Below are positions 52,980 through 62,110 of a DNA stretch of 64,000 nt, piece after piece (position 1 is the stretch's first letter; each line of letters begins with the position of its first letter). Position numbers and translations under genes: made by a program. The DNA is taken from the NCBI GenBank assembly GCA_022820485.1, contig JAJEFJ010000107.1, positions 1 through 64,000 of the forward strand, written 5' to 3'. The notes beneath the pieces are model-generated. The model did not search any database. It was not told where the DNA came from and saw nothing but the letters and a program-made list of their open reading frames with translations. Origin of the DNA: Candidatus Latescibacterota bacterium. Lineage in GTDB: Bacteria; Latescibacterota; UBA2968; UBA8231.

Positions 52980-53809
52980 GCCGCCAGCGCCCGCAAATGG
53001 TCGCGGAAGCGAATGGTCTCCGCCAGCGTGTCGCAGCCTTCGTAGCCCTCTCCCCAGCAGTACTCCAACTCGAGCCAGCCGCGATAACCGCTCGTGCGCA
53101 TGACTTCCAATATGCGCCCGAAATCCAAGGTATTGCGCTCAAAGTTCGCTTGGCCGTTGCCCCGGCACGCCCCTCGGACGTGGAAGTGGCTAGCGTGCTG
53201 AATCAAGACCTCTACTTCGGATTCGGGGATGCCGCGTGGAATGAAATGGCTGTAGTCCAAGGTCAAGGTCAATCCTAAAACGTCCCGCACCAACCTAGTC
53301 GCCGACTTAGGATGGGAAGCCAGCGAGCCGATGTGGGGTTCGATTCCGTAGATGATGCGGTGCTGGCGAGCCTGTTCCACCCGCCAGTTCAACTCTTCTA
53401 CGGCCCGGGCCCAAGAATCGCCGCGCTTTTCGTCGCGGAAGTGTACCCCAGGCAGCCCGCTAACGTGCTTGGAACCGCATTCGAGGGCGTATTCCAAGGT
53501 TTTGAGGAACCAATCTCGCGCTTTGTTCCGACGCCTCTTTTGGGGGTTGTTGATGGCGTAGGACTCGAAGTCCAGTGCTGTCTGCATGAACACGTCGGCA
53601 GCAACTAGGCCTCTAGCTTCTAGTTTCTTCCTCAGCCGTCGGGCCGAGCGCCGCACATTCTCGAATTCGCGCGAGGGCTGCAAGTGAGAGCGATCTTCGA
53701 AAAGGCCGATATCCACCCCCTTGAGCTTCAACATCGCAATCAAGTCGAGGACGTGATCGTGGGGCAGAAGCGGAAAAGTGAAGTCGGCACAAGCCAATTT
53801 GAGTCTCAT
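52976..53809 (-). CDS. Sugar phosphate isomerase/epimerase family (AP endonuclease 2-like TIM barrel)
   Basis: 277 residues. 'MLKLKGVDIGLFEDRSHLQPS' opens the barrel; 'SLASHPKSATRLVRDVLGLTLTLDYSHF' and 'YRGWLELEYCWGEGYEGCDTL' supply the metal-binding D/H/E residues near the end. Such enzymes include IolE/IolI-type inosose dehydratases and isomerases. The direct overlap with the Gfo/Idh gene suggests the two act on consecutive intermediates. 31 bases separate it from the CRTAC1-type gene upstream. Confidence 0.82.
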   Translation of the reverse strand: MRLKLACADFTFPLLPHDHVLDLIAMLKLKGVDIGLFEDRSHLQPSREFENVRRSARRLRKKLEARGLVAADVFMQTALDFESYAINNPQKRRRNKARDWFLKTLEYALECGSKHVSGLPGVHFRDEKRGDSWARAVEELNWRVEQARQHRIIYGIEPHIGSLASHPKSATRLVRDVLGLTLTLDYSHFIPRGIPESEVEVLIQHASHFHVRGACRGNGQANFERNTLDFGRILEVMRTSGYRGWLELEYCWGEGYEGCDTLAETIRFRDHLRALAA

Positions 53810-53840
53810 GGTGCTTCCTCCTAAGGTTAGTCTGCATCTT

Positions 53841-55799
53841 CTAAAGTTCTTTTACCTCAACCAGTGCGTTGGTTGCGATGGGGCCAGATACAATCTGTTC
53901 CTTCCCCGACGGCCAGCGCACAGCGATCTGATTGACTACTTTGGCATCGCCCAGTCCGAAGTAGAGTGGATAGAGACTTTGGGAGAGATAGCCCGACTGT
54001 CCATCGTGGACTTTGGTATAAGTCTGGGTGCCAACTCGAACCTGTACCGTAGCACCCAGTCCGCTGCGGTTCGACGCCGTGCCGATCAGCTCGACCTTGA
54101 GAAAAGACAGATTCTGCTTTTTAGCACTCAGATTGCTGATCAGCACAGTAGGCTCGGAATTAAAATCATTGGTGACGATATCCAGATCGCCGTCGTCGTC
54201 CAAGTCGAAAATCGCCGAAGAACGGCTTCCCAATGCGCCCCAGACCACAACAGTGCCGCTTCGGTCCTGACAGTGCCGGTGGTTGCGGTCTTTCCAAGCA
54301 CAATCTAATTCGAACCACGGTTGGGCCGTGCGTCCGCCGCGCCTGGGCTCTACACCCAAGATGAATTCGCTGTCCAAGAATCCTTCGCCCCGGTTGTTCA
54401 ACAGAACGGAGTTGACCCCATATCGGAAAGGATAATTCATGCTGGAGGCTATAAAAACGTCCTCGTACCCATCGGCGTTGAGGTCGCCGACGCTGAATCC
54501 CCAGGGCCAATAGTTCTCAGCACCGATTTGGTCTGAAATTTCTTCGAAGTGCCCGTCCCCTTTGTTCCGGTAGAACGCATTGCCAAAGATGCTATTGCCG
54601 CCGCTGTGCAGGAACTGTTCAGACCATTGCATGCGGGATTTGAGTTTTTCGCGCTCGACTCCGATGTTTTCGCTCATGTCGGAATGCATGTCGGTGATAT
54701 AGAGATCCATTTTGCCGTCGTTGTTGTAATCGAAAACTTTGACTCCCATCGACCCCCAGGGGGTTTGGGGAAAAACCTCGCGGCTCTTGGCGACAAAATG
54801 TTTGCCCCCGACGTTTTCGTAGTACTGGTCGTGTCCCTGCATATTCAAAACGTATAGATCGGGCCAGCCGTCTTCGTTGACGTCGATGGGGCTGGCGGCG
54901 CCCGACCAACTCGCGTCCTGCAAACCCACCTTTTCGCTGACATCGACAAAGCGATTATCACCTTCGTTTTTGAAGAGGATACTCGTTTCGGTGCGTTCGG
55001 GCTTGAGGTGCCCGCTGAAGCCGTCGTTGAAGCCCGTATAGTACTTGTACTGGCTGTTTTTAGAATAGCTCGCCTTTTTAAGCTCGTCGGTAGTGTACTG
55101 ACCTACAACAGTGAGAAAAATATCCAACAACCCATCGCCGTTGTAGTCAAAGAAGACTGCGGCAGAGGGATGTCCCTTATAGTCGAGGCCGGAGCCTTTG
55201 GAAATATCTTTGAATGTGCCGGTACCGTCGTTTTCAAAGAGGATATTGCCCCGGCGCAGGACGGTCACGTAGAGGTCTGGAGCGCCGTCGTTGTCGATAT
55301 CGGCGAAAGAGGCCGATACCCCAACCGATTTGGCCGCCACACCCGCCCTCTCGGTAATATCCTTAAATTTGCCGCCGCCCAGATTTCTCCACAGTTCGTT
55401 GTCGCCAACCTGGGTGACGAAATAGATATCGTAGAGGCCATCCCCGTCCACGTCGGCAATGGTTATTCCATTGCCGTGGTCGTAGTGATTCGGCCTGTAG
55501 TCCTTGCCCGAATCGGGAGTGATCCTGTTGCGGAAGCGGATAGCACTGTCTTCGAGCTGATCGGAGAAGGCAAAGTCGCAAAATACATCGAACTCAGTCT
55601 CGAGTTGAGCCTGTCTGCGACTTTCCAACCATGGAGGATCAATGATCTCCTCGGGAAAAGGCAACTGGAGTGGATCGGTTTGCCCAGCGGAAGTCGAGGG
55701 CTGGTCATCGCTATCGGAGGAGGGCCTATCGCAGGATCCGATGGTCGCGAGGATGGTTAGAAGAACGAGCCCTGCTTGTGTCGTTGTCTGCCGTGTCAC
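53841..55799 (-). CDS. CRTAC1-family FG-GAP/ASPIC_UnbV lipoprotein
   Basis: 652 residues. A signal with lipobox (LATIGSC) predicts a lipoprotein. Multiple VCBS/FG-GAP calcium-binding blades are seen as D-x-D-x-D-G repeats: 'ADVDGDGLYDIYF', 'ADIDNDGAPDLYV', 'DYNGDGLLDIFL', 'DVNEDGWPDLYV', 'DYNNDGKMDLYI' and 'DLNADGYEDVFI'. The ASPIC/UnbV domain at the C-terminus is 'VRWPSGKEQIV'. These are extracellular beta-propellers. The ligand is unknown. Upstream lies the IS30 element. Confidence 0.88.
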   Translation of the reverse strand: MTRQTTTQAGLVLLTILATIGSCDRPSSDSDDQPSTSAGQTDPLQLPFPEEIIDPPWLESRRQAQLETEFDVFCDFAFSDQLEDSAIRFRNRITPDSGKDYRPNHYDHGNGITIADVDGDGLYDIYFVTQVGDNELWRNLGGGKFKDITERAGVAAKSVGVSASFADIDNDGAPDLYVTVLRRGNILFENDGTGTFKDISKGSGLDYKGHPSAAVFFDYNGDGLLDIFLTVVGQYTTDELKKASYSKNSQYKYYTGFNDGFSGHLKPERTETSILFKNEGDNRFVDVSEKVGLQDASWSGAASPIDVNEDGWPDLYVLNMQGHDQYYENVGGKHFVAKSREVFPQTPWGSMGVKVFDYNNDGKMDLYITDMHSDMSENIGVEREKLKSRMQWSEQFLHSGGNSIFGNAFYRNKGDGHFEEISDQIGAENYWPWGFSVGDLNADGYEDVFIASSMNYPFRYGVNSVLLNNRGEGFLDSEFILGVEPRRGGRTAQPWFELDCAWKDRNHRHCQDRSGTVVVWGALGSRSSAIFDLDDDGDLDIVTNDFNSEPTVLISNLSAKKQNLSFLKVELIGTASNRSGLGATVQVRVGTQTYTKVHDGQSGYLSQSLYPLYFGLGDAKVVNQIAVRWPSGKEQIVSGPIATNALVEVKEL

Positions 55800-55945
55800 A
55801 ATTCGTGTCTCCTATCTAATTTTTAATCCCCTTGAATTCAACTTGTAAGTGCAATCGTGCTGGCGCTGGAAAAGAAATGGCCAACTGGTATATTTCCTCG
55901 GACCATTTCACATGCAGCTCCGGACGGAGGCACTATGAGGACATA

Positions 55946-56044
55946 TAGCAACCCTAAATCATTCAAGACTGGATTCCCGCTTGCGCGGGAATGACGCATA
56001 GGTAAACTGATGAACGCATGCTTTCAAATCATTTAGGACTGCTA
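55946..56044. mobile_element. Small TA-flanked element nested in the IS30 5' region
   Basis: The end TAGCAACCCTAAATCATT (55946-55963) matches, inverted, AATCATTTAGGACTGCTA (56027-56044), with TA outside on both ends. The body holds the TTCCCGC/GCGGGAA palindrome of the type at 118-147. The transposase ORF begins inside it, so the element supplies the first codons. It shares ends with 18480-18562. Confidence 0.6.
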
Positions 56045-57025
56045 TATCACCAGTTGACCGAGTATCAAAGATACCAAATGTACGCCCTGAAGAAAGCCGG
56101 GCATGATCAGCAGTGCATCGCCGCGACGATATCGGTATCGCCCTCGACGATTTGCCGGGAGTTGCGGCGCAATCGCGGGCAACGCGGCTATCGTCCCCAG
56201 CAAGCCCACCAGCACGCCCTGGCGCGTCGGCACCATAAGGGGCAGGCGACCAAGATGACGCCGCCGGTCATCGAGCGCATTGAAGCGGAGCTGTGTCAGC
56301 AGTGGAGTCCCGAGCAAATTGCGGGTCGGCTGGCGGCCACTGACGGGCTTCGGTTGAGTACCGAGCGCATCTATCAGCACATCCGGGCGGACCGTCAAGC
56401 GGGCGGGACGTTGTATCGCCATCTGCGCCACAGTCAGAAGAAACGCAAGAAACGCTATGGCCAAGCCGACGGCCGAGGCCAGATTAAAGACCGCGTCAGC
56501 ATCGACCAGCGTCCGGCCATCGTCGAAGAAAAAAGGCGCATCGGCGATTGGGAAATCGACCTGGTGCTGGGCGGCCAGGGCACCAGGGCACTCGTCTCGG
56601 TGGTCGAACGGCGCTCGCGCTATACCCTGTTGGGCAGCGTCGCCTCCAAACAGGCCGCGCCCGTGGCGGCGACCCTTGCGTTGCTCGCGCCCCATAAGGC
56701 GCATACCCAGACGATTACCGCCGATAATGGCAAGGAGTTTGCCCACCATGCCACCATCAGCCAAGCGTTGGACGCGGCTGTATATTTTGCCCATCCCTAT
56801 CATGCTTGGGAACGCGGACTCAACGAGAACACCAACGGGCTAATTCGCCAGTACATACCCAAAGCAACGGACGTGAATACGCTGTCGGAGACACAGATAC
56901 ACTACATCATGGAGCGGCCCAATCATCGGCCGCGAAAGGGCTTGGCATTTCAAACGCCGCATGAAATCTTATCCAAGGAAACAGGAACGAAACCTAAACA
57001 TGGCGAAATTGCACTTACAAGTTGA
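56018..57025 (+). CDS. IS30-family transposase
   Basis: 335 residues. The N-terminal HTH ('YQRYQMYALKKAGHDQQCIAATISVSPSTICRELRRN') is typical of IS30. The DDE domain has D in 'GDWEIDLVLG', D in 'TITADNGKEFAHH' and E in 'GLNENTNGLIRQYIPK'. 'RPRKGLAFQTPHEIL' closes the domain. The first nine codons (MLSNHLGLL) derive from the nested small element; an in-frame TTG at 56054 may be the original start. The reading frame is intact. Confidence 0.9.
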   Translation: MLSNHLGLLYHQLTEYQRYQMYALKKAGHDQQCIAATISVSPSTICRELRRNRGQRGYRPQQAHQHALARRHHKGQATKMTPPVIERIEAELCQQWSPEQIAGRLAATDGLRLSTERIYQHIRADRQAGGTLYRHLRHSQKKRKKRYGQADGRGQIKDRVSIDQRPAIVEEKRRIGDWEIDLVLGGQGTRALVSVVERRSRYTLLGSVASKQAAPVAATLALLAPHKAHTQTITADNGKEFAHHATISQALDAAVYFAHPYHAWERGLNENTNGLIRQYIPKATDVNTLSETQIHYIMERPNHRPRKGLAFQTPHEILSKETGTKPKHGEIALTS

Positions 57026-57070
57026 ATCCGCAGTTGCGCTGAGCATCTTTTACATCTGATTTCTTTATTA

Positions 57071-57105
57071 GACATTGGGCAGAGAGAAACTCTCTGCCCA
57101 ATGTC
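57071..57105. repeat. Strong hairpin, 16-bp perfect stem with 3-base loop
   Basis: GACATTGGGCAGAGAG (57071-57086) and CTCTCTGCCCAATGTC (57090-57105) form a perfect stem around AAA. No U-run follows on either strand. It lies in the 388-bp gap (57028-57415) between the IS30 element and the MTA phosphorylase gene. The rest of that gap has a second short inverted repeat (AAATCCGC/GCGGATTT, 57164-57191) and the repeat at 57351-57418; I see no gene in it. Confidence 0.6.
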
Positions 57106-57350
57106 CGTTCTGCCCAAGGCCCATCTTCGCGGTCAATCCTCAATGGCTGGTCCAAGTCTCCAAATCCGCAGACGAGCAGACGCGGATTTGCGAATCGCCG
57201 CTACCGTGGCCGCTGCCATCGACAAAGCATACGTGATACGCACCCTTCCAGCGCACCAAGCTGCCAACGTGCTAGCCGCGACCGCCGCCGTAGATTTTTC
57301 TCGTCCAATTCACTTTTACCGTGGCCATGCCATTATTCCTTTCGTCGCCC

Positions 57351-57418
57351 CTGTCATGCTGAGCGGAGCGCAGCGGAGTCGAAGTATCTCATACCTAACA
57401 CCCGTGCGTAACCTGTCA
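57351..57418. repeat. Degenerate copy of the 42889 repeat, inverted
   Basis: Read on the minus strand this is GTTACGCACGGGTGTTAGGTATGAGATACTTCG in pieces, closely matching the copy at 42889-42940 up to 'GCTCAGCATGAC'. The TIR is altered (TTGACAGGTTACGCAC). The stop codon of the MTA phosphorylase (57416-57418) is its outermost triplet. Confidence 0.55.
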
Positions 57419-58291
57419 ATCCCAATACTTCCCGTAGAATACCCGAAGACGCTCCTTCGCCTCTAAGGGAATCACCGCTGGGTCTGTGATGATAGCGCTT
57501 TCGGCAGCACGCAAACAAGGACAAGCGGATTCGGCTGGCAGGTGCGTGGCAACCTCGGAGACAATCTGCTTAGCTAAGGCACTGTTAGCTCGTAACACCG
57601 CTAACACTTGCTCGACGGTCACGTCCTCCTCTTCCTCGTGCCAGCAGTCGTAGTCCGTGCCCGTCGCCAGCAGCGCGTAACACATTTCCGCTTCGTGCGC
57701 CAGCTTGGCCTCGGGCAGCGCGGTCATGCCGATCACAGCCGCGCCCACGGCGTTGCGGTAGAAATGCGACTCAGCGCGAGTGGAAAAGGCCGGCCCCTCC
57801 ATGCAGAGGTACGTGCCGCCCTCGTGGACGTTGGCACCTGCCGCCCGCGCCGCGGCGATGACTACGCCCCGCAATCCTGCGCAGAACGGGTCGGCAAACA
57901 TCACGTGGCCGACGATCCCGTCGCCGAAGAACGTCGATGGACGGTGTCCGCGCGTGCGGTCAAAAATCTGGTCGGGCACGATCATGTCCCCCGGCCGGAT
58001 ATCCTCCTGCATGATACCGCAGGCGCTGATGGCCAAAACGTGGTTCACGCCTAGTTGCTTGAGCGCGTGGATATTGGCGCGCGAGGGCACTTCGCTCGGC
58101 AGCAGCCGATGCCCCCGGCCATGTCGCGGCAAAAAATACACCGTGCGGTCGCCAATTCGCGCCTCAACAATGGCGTCCGAAGGTGCGCCAAAGGGCGTAT
58201 CTAACCGGTGCTCGGCGACTGTTTCGACTCCTTCTATTTGGTACAACCCCGACCCACCAATGACGCCTAAGACTACGGATTGACTCATCAT
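57416..58291 (-). CDS. mtnP: S-methyl-5'-thioadenosine phosphorylase
   Basis: 291 residues with AGGAGACG before the ATG. 'LGVIGGSGLYQI' is the phosphate loop, 'FLPRHGRGHRLLPSEVPSRANI' the second signature, and 'ISACGIMQEDIRPGDMIVPDQIFDRT' and 'CMEGPAFSTRAES' the purine/ribose-binding core. It recycles MTA to adenine and methylthioribose-1-phosphate. A purine nucleoside phosphorylase is the main alternative. It is divergent from the nuclease-helicase gene. Confidence 0.88.
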   Translation of the reverse strand: MMSQSVVLGVIGGSGLYQIEGVETVAEHRLDTPFGAPSDAIVEARIGDRTVYFLPRHGRGHRLLPSEVPSRANIHALKQLGVNHVLAISACGIMQEDIRPGDMIVPDQIFDRTRGHRPSTFFGDGIVGHVMFADPFCAGLRGVVIAAARAAGANVHEGGTYLCMEGPAFSTRAESHFYRNAVGAAVIGMTALPEAKLAHEAEMCYALLATGTDYDCWHEEEEDVTVEQVLAVLRANSALAKQIVSEVATHLPAESACPCLRAAESAIITDPAVIPLEAKERLRVFYGKYWD

Positions 58292-58341
58292 CGTCTCCTG
58301 TGAAAATGCAAGTGCCTGATAGCGCCCCTATATTATACACC

Positions 58342-60717
58342 ATGTCCCCACGCCTGCTCAAAACCTCGGTGCGCGAGCTTGTCGGATTCGTGCTGCGCTC
58401 CGGCGATCTAGTTTTCGGTGGATTTTCCCGTCCCGACCGCTTAGTGGAAGGCACCCGTGGCCACCAAAAAGTTCAGCGTGCCCGCCCCGCCGACTATCAG
58501 GCGGAAGTACCCATTTCCTACCTAGTCGAGACCGACGAGATTGCCCTTGAAATAAGCGGCCGCATCGATGGCCTACTCATCGAAGACGACGCCGTGCTCG
58601 TCGAGGAAATCAAGACCACCGAGGCCGACCTCGACGAGGTCCCTGAAAACCCAGCGCATTGGGCACAGGCCAAACTCTACGCCTTTATGGTCGCCGAGCA
58701 AAGTGGCCTCGACGCCATCGACGTCCAGCTAACCTACCTTCAATTAGATACCTATGAGCACCGCGAGGACCGCCGCACCTTTGCGTGCGACGAACTGTCG
58801 GCGTTTTGCGCCGATCTCATCGAGCGCTACCTGCATTGGGCGCGCATCTACCAACAGTGGTGCGCCGAACGCGATCTTTCGCTTGAAGCGCTCAAATTTC
58901 CCTTCGCCGAGTACCGGCCCGGCCAACGCGATCTCGCCGTGGCCACCTATCGCACCATCGACGGTCGCGGTCGCGCCTTCGCCCAAGCACCCACCGGCAT
59001 CGGCAAAACCATCTCGACTCTGTTCCCCGCGGCCAAGGCCCTCGGCTTGGGCCATGCTGAAAAAATCTTCTATCTGACGGCCAAAACCAGCGGACGCAGG
59101 ATCGCCGAAAAGGCCATTGACGACCTGCGCGGCGGGGACGCACGCATCAAGAGCCTGACGCTGACGGCCCGCGACAAGATCTGCTTCAAACCCAACGGCG
59201 GCAGCACCTGCGACCCCGAGCAATGCGAGTTCGCCCGCGGCTACTACGACCGCATCAACGACGCGCTTGAAGACATCTTTACCCACGACGCCTTCACCCG
59301 GACTCTCATCGAGGAATGCGCGCAAAAGCACACCGTCTGCCCCTTTGAATTTTCGCTCGACCTCGCGCTGTGGTCCGACGTCATCATCTGCGATTACAAC
59401 TACGTCTTTGATCCTCGCGCTTTCCTCAAGCGCTTCTTCCAAGACACCAGAGGGCAATACGCCTTCCTAATTGACGAGGCGCACAATCTCGTCGATCGAG
59501 CGCGCGAGATGTTTTCGGCCGATCTGTGCAAGTCCGAGATTGCTGGGCTCAAGCGCTTGGTCGGCAAGACGCATCCCGACTTGAGCAAACAACTCGACGC
59601 CCTCAACCGCTACTTTGCCAAGCTCGGCAAGAAGGTCGAGCAGGAAGGCGACGGCGAGTGCTGGATCAGCCCCCAGCTATCGACGGACCTGATGGCGCTG
59701 GTCCACAATGTCCTCCGCGCCGCCGAGAAGGTCCTAGAGCAGGGCGCGGCCTTGCCCTTTTGGGACGAATTGATCGAGTGCTACTTCCGGGTGCTGGGCT
59801 TTGAGCGCATCGGCGAGCTTTTCGACGAGCACTACACCACATACACCGAAAAACAGGGGCGGGATATTCGCTTCCGGCTGTTCTGTCTCGATCCAGCGCA
59901 CAATATCCGCCAAGCCCTAGAGCGCGGCTGCGCGGCCGTATTCTTCTCGGCCACGCTCTCGCCGCTGGCGTACTTCCGCGACCTGCTCGGCGGCGAAGAG
60001 GGGGATACCTTGCTGAGCCTTGGTTCGCCCTTCCCGCCCGAGCACCTGCGCCTGCTGCTGGCCGACCACATTGAGACGACGTACAAAAAGCGCGGCGAGA
60101 GCTACGACGACATCGCCGAGTCCATCGCCGCCCTCGTCAGCCAGCGCGCGGGCAACTACCTCGCCTTTTTCCCTTCGTACAAATACATGGAGGAGGTAGC
60201 CACGCGCTTTGCCGAGGCGCACCCGGACATCGACCTGCTCGTCCAAGAAAGCGGCATGTCTGACCGCCAGCGCGAGGAGTTTCTCTCTGCATTCGACGCG
60301 GAGCCATTGCAGGCCGAACAGTACACAGTGGGTTTCGCCGTGATGGGCGGCGTCTTCGGCGAGGGAATCGATCTAGTCGGCGAGCGCTTGGTCGGTGCAG
60401 TAGTAGTCGGCGTTGGCCTGCCGCAACTGTGCTTGGAGCGCGATCTGATCCGCCACTATTTCGACGAGCGCGAGATTCCCGGCTTTGCGTATGCCTATGT
60501 CTATCCGGGCATGAACCGCGTGTTGCAGGCCGCCGGCCGCGTCATCCGCACCGCGAGCGACCGCGGCGCAATCCTCCTCGTCGATCGCCGCTTTGCACAA
60601 AGCCGCTACCGCCAACTCTTTCCCTCTTCTTGGCACCCAGTGCATTCCGTCCGCAACCCAGCCCACATCGCCCAGTCGCTGGCCGATTTTTGGCACCATG
60701 ACCCCGCGGACACTTAG
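58342..60717 (+). CDS. RecB-type nuclease fused to an XPD/DinG-like Fe-S helicase
   Basis: 791 residues from ATG 58342; a GTG at 58300 would add 14 codons. Residues 1-150 carry a RecB/Cas4-type nuclease with all key positions: H41, D76, E89-x-K91 and Q109/Y113 ('AQAKLYAFMV'). A superfamily-2 helicase follows: 'APTGIGKT' (Walker A), cysteines in 'ICFKPNGGSTCDPEQCEFARGYY' and 'HTVCPFEF' that can ligand a 4Fe-4S cluster, 'AFLIDEAHNLVDRA' (DEAH) and C-terminal 'GRVIRTASDRGAILLVDRRF'. It is a DNA-repair or end-processing motor. Its 3' end overlaps modA by 20 bases. Confidence 0.85.
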   Translation: MSPRLLKTSVRELVGFVLRSGDLVFGGFSRPDRLVEGTRGHQKVQRARPADYQAEVPISYLVETDEIALEISGRIDGLLIEDDAVLVEEIKTTEADLDEVPENPAHWAQAKLYAFMVAEQSGLDAIDVQLTYLQLDTYEHREDRRTFACDELSAFCADLIERYLHWARIYQQWCAERDLSLEALKFPFAEYRPGQRDLAVATYRTIDGRGRAFAQAPTGIGKTISTLFPAAKALGLGHAEKIFYLTAKTSGRRIAEKAIDDLRGGDARIKSLTLTARDKICFKPNGGSTCDPEQCEFARGYYDRINDALEDIFTHDAFTRTLIEECAQKHTVCPFEFSLDLALWSDVIICDYNYVFDPRAFLKRFFQDTRGQYAFLIDEAHNLVDRAREMFSADLCKSEIAGLKRLVGKTHPDLSKQLDALNRYFAKLGKKVEQEGDGECWISPQLSTDLMALVHNVLRAAEKVLEQGAALPFWDELIECYFRVLGFERIGELFDEHYTTYTEKQGRDIRFRLFCLDPAHNIRQALERGCAAVFFSATLSPLAYFRDLLGGEEGDTLLSLGSPFPPEHLRLLLADHIETTYKKRGESYDDIAESIAALVSQRAGNYLAFFPSYKYMEEVATRFAEAHPDIDLLVQESGMSDRQREEFLSAFDAEPLQAEQYTVGFAVMGGVFGEGIDLVGERLVGAVVVGVGLPQLCLERDLIRHYFDEREIPGFAYAYVYPGMNRVLQAAGRVIRTASDRGAILLVDRRFAQSRYRQLFPSSWHPVHSVRNPAHIAQSLADFWHHDPADT

Positions 60718-61447
60718 CATCGTACTGCTCTTGCTCTGGCCCGCACTGGCCACAGCCCAAAGCGTGTTCGCCGCCGCCAGCTTAAACTCTGCACTCTCAG
60801 AGCTAGCCACCCACTACGAGGGGATGCGCCTGTCCGTCGCCAGCTCTTCGACCTTGGCCAAACAGATCGCCGCCGGTGCGCCAGCCGACATTTACTTTTC
60901 CGCCAATGCCGAGTGGATGGACTATCTCCAAGCGCGTCAGCACATTGAGCAAGACACCCGCGTCGATCTCCTCGGCAACGCCCTAGTGGTCATTGCACCC
61001 AAGGAAGCGCCCTTCACCGTCCGCTTTGCAAGGAACTTCGACTTTGCCAGTGCTTTCGCTGGCCGCTTGGCCCTCGGCGACCCCGATCACGTCCCGGCTG
61101 GCCAGTACGCCCGCCAAGCCATAGGGGAATTGGGCTGGTGGCCGTTGCTCAAAACCCGCATCGCATCCGCGCCCGACGTCCGCGCCGCCTTGGTGTACGT
61201 CGAGCGCGGAGAGTGCGCCGCGGGCTTGGTGTACGCCACCGACGCGGCCCAAAGCGACCGCGTAATAACCCTAGCCACGGTGCCGGACTCACTGCACCGC
61301 CCCATCGTCTATCCGGCGGCCATCGTCAAGGACCGCGCCAGCACTCAGGTCCGCGACCTGCTGGCGTTTTTTAGCTCAGAGACAGCCGCCATCATCTTCC
61401 GCAAACACGGTTTTACCTTTTTGGGCGACCAACGTGTTCAGCGCTGA
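60698..61447 (+). CDS. modA: Molybdate-binding protein ModA
   Basis: 249 residues from ATG 60698, inside the end of the helicase gene. Signal peptide MTPRTLSIVLLLLWPALATAQ. 'FAAASLNSALSELA', 'VASSSTLAKQIAAGAPADIYFSANAEWMDYL' in pieces, and 'GLVYATDAAQSDRV' are ModA signatures. It delivers molybdate or tungstate to ModB. It overlaps modB by 14 bases. Confidence 0.92.
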   Translation: MTPRTLSIVLLLLWPALATAQSVFAAASLNSALSELATHYEGMRLSVASSSTLAKQIAAGAPADIYFSANAEWMDYLQARQHIEQDTRVDLLGNALVVIAPKEAPFTVRFARNFDFASAFAGRLALGDPDHVPAGQYARQAIGELGWWPLLKTRIASAPDVRAALVYVERGECAAGLVYATDAAQSDRVITLATVPDSLHRPIVYPAAIVKDRASTQVRDLLAFFSSETAAIIFRKHGFTFLGDQRVQR

Positions 61448-62108
61448 GGAAGTGCAGGTCTTGTTGCTCTCGCTGCGCGTGGCCTTTTGCTGCGTGCTGC
61501 TGAGCCTGTTGCCAGCCGTGTTGCTGGGGTGGCTGCTGGCCCGGCGGGAGTTTCCGCTCAAGATCGCGCTCGACGGCCTCTGTCACCTGCCGTTGGTCCT
61601 GCCGCCGGTGGTCACCGGCTATCTGCTGCTGTTGCTCTTTGGCCGTCGCGGTCTCTTCGGCCCGGTGCTGGCAGCCTTCGACCTCCATCTGGCCTTCGAC
61701 TGGAAGGGCGCGGTCCTGGCCTCGGCCGTGGTCGGCTTTCCCCTGATGCTGCGCTCCGTGCGCCTCGGCATTGAAAACGTGGATCCGCGCCTAGAGCGCG
61801 TCGCCCGCACCCTCGGCGCTGGTCCAGTGCGCACCTTTCTGACTGTGACCTTGCGCCTCGCCGCTCCCGGCCTGCTGGTCGGCTCGCTGTTGAGCTTTGC
61901 CCGCTCCTTGGGCGAGTTCGGCGCGACCATCACTTTTGCGGCCAACATTGCCGGACAGACCCGCACCATTCCCTCGGCCATTTACACGTACCTCAACCAA
62001 CCGGACGGGGAAAGCCGCGTCGTCGGACTAATCGCGATCTCGGTCGCGCTTTCGCTGTTGGCCCTCGTGGCTAGCGAGTGGTCGGCCCGTCGCCTGCGTT
62101 CTAACTAG
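61434..62108 (+). CDS. modB: Molybdate ABC transporter permease ModB
   Basis: 224 residues from GTG. Five to six transmembrane helices with 'LARREFPLKIALDGLCHLPLVLPPVVTGYLLL' at the start and the EAA loop 'ARTLGAGPVRTFLTVTLRLAAPGL' near residue 125. 'SLGEFGATITFAANIAGQTRTIPSAIY' is the ModB signature. It forms the channel with ModA and ModC; junctions are tight. Confidence 0.92.
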   Translation: MFSAEEVQVLLLSLRVAFCCVLLSLLPAVLLGWLLARREFPLKIALDGLCHLPLVLPPVVTGYLLLLLFGRRGLFGPVLAAFDLHLAFDWKGAVLASAVVGFPLMLRSVRLGIENVDPRLERVARTLGAGPVRTFLTVTLRLAAPGLLVGSLLSFARSLGEFGATITFAANIAGQTRTIPSAIYTYLNQPDGESRVVGLIAISVALSLLALVASEWSARRLRSN

Positions 62109-62110
62109 CA

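Larger units (their letters stand above)
55836..57027 (+). mobile_element. IS30-family insertion sequence
   Basis: Perfect 20-bp inverted ends ATTCAACTTGTAAGTGCAAT (55836-55855) and its complement (57008-57027) bound a 1.19-kb element with one transposase gene. No direct target repeat is clear next to the ends. A small TA-flanked element (55946-56044) lies within its 5' part. Confidence 0.88.

Noticed and set aside
55830..57033. Target duplication for the IS30 copy
   Set aside because: The bases next to the two 20-bp ends (TTGA and CCGC) do not match, so no duplication can be claimed.
57101..57466. 121-residue open frame after the IS30 element
   Set aside because: It runs through a dispersed repeat and the antisense of the MTA phosphorylase end, has no ribosome site and no recognisable domain.
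58331..58343. Leaderless start for the nuclease-helicase (TATTATA just before ATG)
   Set aside because: No -35 box is present at the right distance, so the -10-like sequence alone is not enough; kept only as a start-site uncertainty.
60600..60697. Molybdenum-cofactor riboswitch before modA
   Set aside because: modA starts inside the helicase coding sequence, with no non-coding leader to hold such a structure.
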